Source: Anaerolineae bacterium (GTDB lineage Bacteria; Chloroflexota; Anaerolineae; Aggregatilineales; Phototrophicaceae). From it: a DNA stretch of 45,104 nt. The position numbers were made by a program, and so were the translations under genes. Under the pieces are notes generated by a model that worked only from the letters and a program-made list of their open reading frames with translations, was not told the origin of the DNA and ran no database searches. Below, one piece after another: positions 39,766 to 45,104 of this stretch. The stretch is taken from the NCBI GenBank assembly GCA_022843745.1, contig JALHNB010000051.1:5571-50674 (forward strand). Direction: 5' to 3'. Every line of letters begins with the position of its first letter. Position 1 is the first letter of the stretch.

Positions 39766-40781
39766 CCGACAACCTCGACGCTCCAGCCAGCCGACTGCGT
39801 ACCGAATCGCAATCAAGCGTTTGGCTGCGTCGATTCACTGCACTCGCGCCCCTGTGGACGCTGCTGGCGCTGGTCATTTTTTTCAGCATCGCATCGCCGA
39901 CCTTCGCACGCCCGATCAATTTTAATAACATTCTGGCGCAGATTTCGACTCTGGCGATTTTCGGCACGGGCATGACGTTTGTGCTGCTGACGGGCGAAAT
40001 CGACCTGAGCATTGCCGCCGTTGCCGGGTTAGCGGGCATGATCGCGGCCTATTTATACGCCAATCTGGATTATCAGGAGCCGATTCCGACGATTGCGGCA
40101 CTGGGCGCTTCGACTCTGTTGGGACTGGTCGGAGGTTTTGCCAGCACGCGCTTCCGCATCCCGACGTTTATGGCGACCCTGGCGCTCTCGCTGATCGCGG
40201 GCGGACTGAACACCTATGTCAGCAAGGGCCGCGTCATCAGCGATCTGCCGGAAATTGCGGCCTTCCTGGGCAGCGGGCGTATCGGCGGGCAAAGCGGTTT
40301 CCGCGTGATTATCATCGTGGCGGCACTTTCACTGCTGGCCGGGCATCTCGTCCTTCGATACACGCGCTTCGGGCGTTATGTCTACATGACTGGCGCGAGC
40401 AAATCGGCGGCGCGGCTGGTGGGCGTCAATACAGACCGAATTCTGCTGATCACGCTGACAATTTCCGGCTTCGCGGCGGGGCTGGCAGGCATCGTCAGCA
40501 TGGGGAGGCTGGGCAGTGCGCAGCCTATCGCGATTCCGAGCTATCTGATCGACACGATTGGCGCGGTTGTGCTGGGGGGAACGGCGCTCACAGGCGGACG
40601 TGGTGGCATCCCGCAAACGGTTATGGGACTGCTGATTTACGGCACGCTGCGCAACGGCCTCGACAATATCCCGTCGATTGACATTTACCTGAAGGATTTC
40701 ATCACGGGTGTGGTGCTGCTGGCGGCACTGGTCGTCAATCTGGTGCTTTCGGGGCGGCGGGCGAGGGATAAAACGAGCTGA
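39753..40781 (+). CDS. Sugar ABC transporter permease
   Basis: 342 residues with eight to ten TM helices (WTLLALVIFFSIASPTF, NILAQISTLAIFGTGMTFVL, TIGAVVLGGTALTGGRGGIP). The FVLLTGEIDLSIAAVAGLAG motif and the EAA-like loop GRYVYMTGASKSAARLVGVN are typical of RbsC/RhaP-type permeases. It forms the channel for the sugar delivered by the binding protein. A TTG at 39714 is in frame, but ATG at 39753 is preferred and lies in a short duplicated block that reproduces the end of the ATPase gene. Confidence 0.9.
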   Translation: MSIQTDNLDAPASRLRTESQSSVWLRRFTALAPLWTLLALVIFFSIASPTFARPINFNNILAQISTLAIFGTGMTFVLLTGEIDLSIAAVAGLAGMIAAYLYANLDYQEPIPTIAALGASTLLGLVGGFASTRFRIPTFMATLALSLIAGGLNTYVSKGRVISDLPEIAAFLGSGRIGGQSGFRVIIIVAALSLLAGHLVLRYTRFGRYVYMTGASKSAARLVGVNTDRILLITLTISGFAAGLAGIVSMGRLGSAQPIAIPSYLIDTIGAVVLGGTALTGGRGGIPQTVMGLLIYGTLRNGLDNIPSIDIYLKDFITGVVLLAALVVNLVLSGRRARDKTS

Positions 40782-40816
40782 TAGCAAGCGGTCAGCTTTT
40801 GAATTCTTTCTCAGGT

Positions 40817-40839
40817 GAGGGCGTACAGCGGTACGCCCA
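40817..40839. repeat. Family A-like palindrome downstream of the ABC permease
   Basis: GAGGGCGTACAGCGGTACGCC plus CAA can form a hairpin 36 bases after the permease stop; it may serve as the operon's end signal. Confidence 0.55.
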
Positions 40840-40956
40840 ATAAATCGTTCACCATGCCCCTTTTCGAACGGAATATCCCCCTGGATTTGAACTATTCGAG
40901 GTCTTGATCTTTAATTAGGTTATCGTCAATTTTCAGCAATTTTCGGAACCATAAAA

Positions 40957-41811
40957 ATGATGACCCTCACCGTTCAACCCGCTGTTGAATTCTCCTTACC
41001 GACCTTATGTGACATCATCAACCGTGCATTCAAGGGCTATGTGGGCGGCGACTTTACGTTTACGCCGTCGGGACTAGCCCACTTCGTAACGTTGGGCGGC
41101 GTAAATCTGACGCGAAGTCTGATCGCGCTTCAAGATGGCGAACCCGCCGGAATCGCGATGCTGGCTCGGCGCGGCTGGACGGTGCGCGTGGCCATGATGG
41201 GCGTGATTACCGAGAACCAGAATCAGGGTGTCGGGCGTTGGCTGCTGGCGCAAATCGCTGATGCCGCCAAAACCAATGGCGACAGGACGCTGGTTTTAGA
41301 GGTCATCGAGCAGAATCCCCGCGCCGTCCACTTATACGAAGCCTGCGGTTATCGCATCGTCCGGCGGCTCATGGGCTACGATTACAAGGCAAATGAGCAA
41401 AGTGAGCCACACATACAAAACACCACAAACAATCCGGCGATTGAACCCGTAGACATGATCGAGGCTGCGCGGCACATCGCGTTCTGGGAAGCAGAAAATT
41501 TACCCTGGCAGTGCAGCGGATTTGCCGTCTCCAAGTTTGGTGCGCCGGGTGTGGCCTATCGTATGGGCGATTGTTACGCCGTTTGCTCAAATCCCGATGC
41601 CGAGACGATTGCGATTCAGGGGTTAGCCGTGCCGCCGGAACAGCAGCGTAAAGGCGTGGCGACGCGGCTGGTTGCCGATTTGATGGCCGCGCATCCCGGC
41701 AAAAACTGGCGCGTCTCGATCATCTGCCCGGAAGAATACGGCCCGATTTTCCTGCGCAACGGCTTTACGATCAACACGCTCAACCAATTTCAGATGGAAC
41801 TGCAACTTTAA
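40957..41811 (+). CDS. Tandem-GNAT acetyltransferase
   Basis: 284 residues with two GNAT folds. Domain 1 (1-140) has the acetyl-CoA motif VITENQNQGVGRWLL (about 83-97) and the closing NPRAVHLYEACGYRIVRR. Domain 2 (150-284) has GLAVPPEQQRKGVATRLV and FLRNGFTIN. Both keep the Q/RxxGxG/A pyrophosphate loop. It acetylates an unknown amine; tandem GNATs are often antibiotic- or polyamine-directed. The start is ATG 40957 or 40960. No operon partner is certain; the beta-propeller gene follows 21 bases later. Confidence 0.85.
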   Translation: MMTLTVQPAVEFSLPTLCDIINRAFKGYVGGDFTFTPSGLAHFVTLGGVNLTRSLIALQDGEPAGIAMLARRGWTVRVAMMGVITENQNQGVGRWLLAQIADAAKTNGDRTLVLEVIEQNPRAVHLYEACGYRIVRRLMGYDYKANEQSEPHIQNTTNNPAIEPVDMIEAARHIAFWEAENLPWQCSGFAVSKFGAPGVAYRMGDCYAVCSNPDAETIAIQGLAVPPEQQRKGVATRLVADLMAAHPGKNWRVSIICPEEYGPIFLRNGFTINTLNQFQMELQL

Positions 41812-41832
41812 TAACGATACGGAGTGCCGATT

Positions 41833-42981
41833 ATGCGCTTATCCACCCGTTTCCAACTCATGTTGATGATTACCTTTTGCCTCATGACCACGCTTGCTGA
41901 TGCGCAAGACGACCAACCCGCGCCGCAGTTTTTGTATCGCGATGGCAATCACCTTGTCCTGCTGGATGGCTACACAGGCGAGGCAACAGAATTACCATTT
42001 GAAGTCGCAGATGGAGATTTGTTTAGTTGGTCGCCGGATGGTCATTATTTGCTGGCAAGACTTCAGGATGATGAGAATAGCGGATATTGTCTGAATCTGT
42101 ACGATGTAGACAAACTGACATGGGCATATGACGAGCCAATCTCATGCGCTGTAGTAGAGGCTTTCTTCTCCGATGATGAGGAGCGAATTTATTACACAAC
42201 CGATGAGAAAACGAATGAAGCATTATGGGTCTACAGCCTCGAAGCTGAAGCCAGCCGAAAACTCTATCGAACGAACGAGGGCGATTATGAGAATGATACA
42301 GGTATCTCCAAGCTGCAATGGTCGCCTACAAAGACCTACCTGACATTCGAGACTTATGATTGGATGCTGGGAGGCACACTCAATTCTTTAGTCGTCATGA
42401 ATGTCGAAAATGAAACGTATACTACCCTGAGCGCATCAGACACATACTATGCTTCCTATAATCCGATCTGGTCAGCCGATGATCGCTGGTTTCTCGTCAC
42501 GCTGCTGGAAGAATACAGCATCAGTTTTTCGATGCCATATACCAACCAGCGAGGTGATCTGTATCTCGTGAACGCCGATACTGGCACACAATATCGCCTC
42601 ACTTATACGCCTGCGACCCAGGAGACAGATATTCACTGGACTGATGATGGAAATATTGCTTTTGGAATAATAACAGCGCAGGAATTAACGCTCGAACAAG
42701 CGATGAGCATCGAAGTCGTCCCGCCTGATGAGATTGTTACGCCGGAGCCGGTTGATGAGGAGGCTTACTTCGGTCCATTGGCAGACGTTCAGGTTTCACC
42801 CGACCCAAATCTTGGCGCGTGGGTTACGCCCCAAGTGGGGAATCTCGATGAGCTAAAGATTGGCAGCATTGTAGAGGGAGAGCGCACCCCAGATTTTTCT
42901 ATATCGATTCCTGATTCGTATCAATCCGACAATATTCTGATCGGCTGGAGACCTTCGGATTATCCGTATCCACAGGAATAA
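41833..42981 (+). CDS. Secreted beta-propeller (TolB/PD40-like) protein
   Basis: 382 residues. A signal peptide (RFQLMLMITFCLMTTLADAQ) is followed by blades with SWSPDGHYLLARL, QWSPTKTYLTFET, IWSADDRWFLVTL and HWTDDGNIAFGI, i.e. repeated WSPDG-type units near residues 65, 163, 215 and 275. It is probably an extracytoplasmic scaffold. GGAG lies 8 bases before ATG 41833. Lower GC than its neighbours. The last 100 residues are acidic and proline-rich with no family seen. Confidence 0.75.
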   Translation: MRLSTRFQLMLMITFCLMTTLADAQDDQPAPQFLYRDGNHLVLLDGYTGEATELPFEVADGDLFSWSPDGHYLLARLQDDENSGYCLNLYDVDKLTWAYDEPISCAVVEAFFSDDEERIYYTTDEKTNEALWVYSLEAEASRKLYRTNEGDYENDTGISKLQWSPTKTYLTFETYDWMLGGTLNSLVVMNVENETYTTLSASDTYYASYNPIWSADDRWFLVTLLEEYSISFSMPYTNQRGDLYLVNADTGTQYRLTYTPATQETDIHWTDDGNIAFGIITAQELTLEQAMSIEVVPPDEIVTPEPVDEEAYFGPLADVQVSPDPNLGAWVTPQVGNLDELKIGSIVEGERTPDFSISIPDSYQSDNILIGWRPSDYPYPQE

Positions 42982-43015
42982 ACCATCAATTTAAAACTTT
43001 CAAGGAGATTATTTC

Positions 43016-44002
43016 ATGACTTCACGCATTCTCGTCACAGGCGCGACTGGAAAAGTCGGACAAACGTTCATTGGCCGCCTGCTGGATGACCCAAAATTTG
43101 ATGGCTTTATCGTCCGTGCGCTGTGCCATAACCGCAAGCTGGAAACCCACGCGCGGCTGGAAGTCGTCAGCGGCAGCATCGCCAATCGCGAAGTCGTCAA
43201 CGCGGCGCTGGACGGTGTGACGCACGTTTTACATCTGGCGACGGTGAAGGACACACCCGACGAAATTATGGACGTGGCGGTCAAGGGCATGTTCTGGCTG
43301 CTGGAAGCCTGCCGCGAGAGTCCGACATTTAAACAATTTATTCTGATCGGCGGTGACGCGGGTGTCGGTCACTGCGTCTATCCCCAGCCAATCCCCGTGA
43401 CCGAGACGCAAAAACACACGCCCTACCCCGGCTGTTACGCGCTCTCGAAAGTTCTCGAAGAAGTCATGCTCGAACAATACTATATCCAGTACGATCTGAA
43501 CGGCTGCTGCCTGCGTGCGCCCTGGATCATGGAAAAGGATGATTTCAAATATCAGCTTTCGTTCGGGGACGATATTTTCGGCGGCATCATCTGGCGCGAT
43601 TATGTCGGTGCGGAAAAAGCCGACGAGTATATCAAGTCTGGCACGATTCCGATGATGCAGGACGCGGAAGGCCGTCCGCTTCAGCGCAATTTCGTCCACG
43701 TCGAGGATTTGGCGACGGCGATTTTATGTGCGATTGACCACCCCAAAGCGCGGCAGCAGTTGTTCAATGTCTGCATGGATGAACCCGTCGATTACGGTGC
43801 GCTGGCGGCCTACCTCGAAAAAAATTATGGCCTGCCGTCGGTGGGCATCCGCACACAGTTTCACTCAACCTGGCTGGATAACACGAAGGCGAAATTTTTG
43901 CTCGGCTGGCGACCTGAATATGACCTCGCCAAAATGATCGACTCGGCCTGGGGTTATCGCCGTGCGGAAAATGACCCGCGTAAGGTGTGGTATCCGGGGT
44001 AA
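43016..44002 (+). CDS. NAD-dependent epimerase/dehydratase (extended SDR)
   Basis: 328 residues. The nucleotide loop GATGKVG (8-14), the active-site YALSK (Tyr, Lys) and NFVHVEDLATAIL are those of extended SDRs. They interconvert nucleotide sugars or reduce related ketoses; the substrate is not defined. CAAGGAG precedes the ATG by about 10 bases. The last 72 bases of the gene recur at 44738-44809 after the HNH cassette, with two third-position changes only. Confidence 0.85.
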   Translation: MTSRILVTGATGKVGQTFIGRLLDDPKFDGFIVRALCHNRKLETHARLEVVSGSIANREVVNAALDGVTHVLHLATVKDTPDEIMDVAVKGMFWLLEACRESPTFKQFILIGGDAGVGHCVYPQPIPVTETQKHTPYPGCYALSKVLEEVMLEQYYIQYDLNGCCLRAPWIMEKDDFKYQLSFGDDIFGGIIWRDYVGAEKADEYIKSGTIPMMQDAEGRPLQRNFVHVEDLATAILCAIDHPKARQQLFNVCMDEPVDYGALAAYLEKNYGLPSVGIRTQFHSTWLDNTKAKFLLGWRPEYDLAKMIDSAWGYRRAENDPRKVWYPG

Positions 44003-44023
44003 TGAAAGGTGTAGTATCTGGGG
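43931..44023. repeat. Epimerase 3' end, copy A, with a short third copy behind it
   Basis: Bases 43931-44002 (last 24 codons of the epimerase) match 44738-44809 at 70 of 72 positions. Directly after the stop, AAGGTGTAGTATCTGGGG (44006-44023) is a diverged 16/18 copy of AAGGTGTGGTATCCGGGG (43982-43999). Confidence 0.85.
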
Positions 44024-44037
44024 AAAACAGCAAGTGA

Positions 44038-44057
44038 TTGTGTTATCATTATCACAA
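44038..44057. promoter_or_regulatory. Inverted repeat upstream of the HNH cassette
   Basis: TTGTG and CACAA arms with an AT-rich centre TTATCATTAT lie 20 bases before the first cassette ATG, so a bound protein would block transcription. It may be an autoregulatory site of the small first gene; weakly supported. Confidence 0.35.
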
Positions 44058-44077
44058 ATGGATGGAGAATCTAAGCA

Positions 44078-44326
44078 ATGGCAATTGCAGAACCACCAAG
44101 CTATCAAGAAGTCTATTATTTTCTCGCATCACAACCTACCCCTGAGCAAATCCTGAGATTTCGTCCTAGCGAATCAACTCGGGCGCGTATTCGAGCGCTG
44201 CTAGATGCCAACAAAGCTGGAAACCTGACGGCAGACGATCAAGCGGAGTTAGATGAGTTTGAGCAGGTTGAACATTTCGTGCGGATGCTCAAGCTTCACA
44301 CACAACAAATGCTCAACCAGAAATGA
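44078..44326 (+). CDS. Small all-helical protein paired with HNH endonuclease
   Basis: 82 residues, mostly helical (PTPEQILRFRPSESTRARIR, ALLDANKAGNLTADDQAELD, EFEQVEHFVRMLKLHTQQML). Proteins of this kind, with the ALLDANKxGxLTxxExxELD pattern, commonly precede short HNH genes in cyanobacteria and Chloroflexota. An antitoxin or regulator role is often guessed but not shown. TGGAG precedes the ATG. It overlaps the HNH start by four bases (ATGA), so the two are coupled. The GC of the pair is clearly lower than that of the epimerase. Confidence 0.75.
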   Translation: MAIAEPPSYQEVYYFLASQPTPEQILRFRPSESTRARIRALLDANKAGNLTADDQAELDEFEQVEHFVRMLKLHTQQMLNQK

Positions 44327-44730
44327 GTTATATTTCTCCAGCATTTCGGGCAAAAGTTCGTGAACGCGCAGGCGAACGCTGCGAATACTGTAAAGTACCC
44401 GAAGATTTCACATTTGATGCGCACGAAATTGACCATATTTACGCTGAGAAACATGGTGGTGAAACTGTTGAGGACAATCTCTGCCTGAGTTGCTGGATTT
44501 GTAATCGATACAAAGGGAGTGATCTTACATCCCTTGATCCAGAAACTGGAGAAATCACCCCTCTTTTTCACCCACGCAAAGATAAATGGCTCGATCACTT
44601 CATGCTCGTTGGGGCTGTAATTGAGCCACTTACCCCAAAAGGTCGAGTCACCATATATTTACTGCGTTTGAATAAACGCGAAAGAGTAGATGAGCGCCGA
44701 ATATTGATTACGATTGGACGCTATTCCTAA
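44323..44730 (+). CDS. HNH endonuclease
   Basis: 135 residues. The zinc-finger-like CEYC, the catalytic AHEIDHIYAEKHGG (Asp-His), ETVEDNLCLSCWICNRYKGS (Asn and second Cys pair) and a basic C-terminus make an intact HNH nuclease (PF01844/14279 type). It should cut DNA or RNA. It pairs with the small helical gene upstream. Its stop is 7 bases before the second copy of the epimerase 3' end, so the two-gene unit lies precisely between the two copies. Confidence 0.9.
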   Translation: MSYISPAFRAKVRERAGERCEYCKVPEDFTFDAHEIDHIYAEKHGGETVEDNLCLSCWICNRYKGSDLTSLDPETGEITPLFHPRKDKWLDHFMLVGAVIEPLTPKGRVTIYLLRLNKRERVDERRILITIGRYS

Positions 44731-44737
44731 TCTCGTG

Positions 44738-44809
44738 AAAATGATCGACTCCGCCTGGGGTTATCGCCGTGCGGAAAATGACCCGCGCAAGGTGTGGTAT
44801 CCGGGGTAA
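44738..44809 (+). pseudogene. Second copy of the epimerase 3' end after the HNH cassette
   Basis: It reads KMIDSAWGYRRAENDPRKVW plus YPG-stop, identical in protein sequence to the epimerase C-terminus. The two base differences are synonymous (TCG/TCC, CGT/CGC). The codons before it (PNLV) still resemble the gene (YDLA). Confidence 0.85.
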
Positions 44810-44889
44810 CATTTGCCCATCAATCGCTGTGAATTGATTCTTCTATTATCTGTCTTTGTACTACATGACCAATTTCGACCTCAAATACC

Positions 44890-44917
44890 TTGCAGCGCTC
44901 CATGAAAATGTTATATT
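44890..44917 (+). promoter_or_regulatory. Putative promoter of the last gene
   Basis: TTGCAG (44890-44895), 16 bases, TATATT (44912-44917); TATTAT at 44914-44919 is an alternative -10 with spacing 18. Fifty to sixty bases before the start codon at 44977. The stretch 44810-44976 holds nothing else recognised. Confidence 0.5.
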
Positions 44918-44976
44918 ATACGCGCTCATGTTATATGCACCCCGATGCTAATGGAGCATCTATAACGGAGGAAAAG

Positions 44977-45104
44977 ATGAGGAAAACGCATGTTGCAGTC
45001 CGATTTGGGCTGCCACTAGCGCTGCTTTGGTTTTTGACAAGTTATTTACCCCTTCAGGCTCAAAATGATATACCCCTTAAACTGCCGCATGGAAATTCCC
45101 TTGT
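44977..45104 (+). CDS. Secreted protein, N-terminal part only
   Basis: 42 codons to the window edge. MRKTHVAVRFGLPLALLWFL and the following TSYLPLQAQ form a signal peptide with cleavage probably after QAQ (residue 29-30). GGAGG lies 5 bases before the ATG. The mature start (NDIPLKLPHGNSLV) is too short to assign. Confidence 0.65.
   Translation, partial: MRKTHVAVRFGLPLALLWFLTSYLPLQAQNDIPLKLPHGNSL

Overview
The window (45,104 bases, roughly 55% GC by eye) looks like a chromosomal accessory stretch from a free-living bacterium. I favour a member of the Chloroflexota (Anaerolineae-like). The reasons are Pro/Thr-rich TPTPT linkers behind single N-terminal membrane anchors, two families of dispersed GC-rich palindromes (one of them running through reading frames), many single-copy detoxification or stress genes, and sugar uptake of the ribose/rhamnose ABC type. 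This placement is inference: there is no rRNA, tRNA or ribosomal protein gene to confirm it. No phage, plasmid, transposase or CRISPR genes were found.

Layout. 1-3.7 kb: a cut-off GbsR/MarR-type regulator with a clear promoter and operator, a VOC protein plus methyltransferase pair, a small two-helix channel-like membrane protein, and a tandem pair of CE4 (NodB) deacetylase-like genes, one lacking catalytic residues and the other frameshifted. 3.8-5.4 kb: an enolase-superfamily sugar-acid dehydratase close to L-rhamnonate dehydratase, and an unknown small gene. 5.4-10.8 kb: an esterase flanked by two copies of a helicase 3' end, then a divergent nucleic-acid locus (NERD-UvrD helicase facing DUF4926 plus RecB-like nuclease/RNase H). 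Both large proteins of this locus have palindromic repeats inserted in frame. A hairpin-rich element with inverted ends follows. 10.8-16.6 kb: GyrI-like and DinB/ClbS-like genes, PlsC acyltransferase, LuxR regulator, CocE/NonD hydrolase, and a relic of a PlsC 3' end. 16.6-19.5 kb: a 928-residue DUF4062-TM-vWA-SH3 protein with its own strong promoter. 19.6-25.4 kb: a SnoaL-like gene, a GH127 enzyme, an XRE regulator with membrane partner, an anchored GH99-like protein, and a GGDEF-like gene broken by an exact 40-bp tandem duplication. 25.4-35.4 kb: DinB, a MarR regulator with its membrane-protein target, MFS transporter, alpha/beta hydrolase, DUF1801, YesL-like protein, orphan histidine kinase, SRPBCC and flavodoxin-like genes. 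35.4-40.8 kb: a LacI repressor divergent from a Tat-secreted sugar-binding protein, ATPase and permease, with operators on both sides. 40.9-45.1 kb: tandem GNAT, beta-propeller protein, epimerase, a low-GC two-gene HNH cassette flanked by duplicated epimerase 3' ends, and the start of a secreted protein.

How it fits together. Carbohydrate genes (CE4, RhmD-like, GH127, GH99-like, LacI-controlled ABC importer) suggest a plant- or polymer-sugar scavenger. Several regulators sit beside recognisable operators (GbsR, XRE, MarR, LacI). Two promoters have the 19-bp spacer and central dyad typical of MerR-family control, although no MerR gene is present.

The most unusual themes are: (1) gene 3' ends that occur twice, flanking intact unrelated genes (helicase, PlsC and epimerase cases, plus a short case at an ABC gene junction); (2) palindromic repeats tolerated as protein-coding inserts in two divergent DNA-processing genes; and (3) the DUF4062 protein that joins a cytosolic TIR-like domain to an extracellular vWA/SH3 module.
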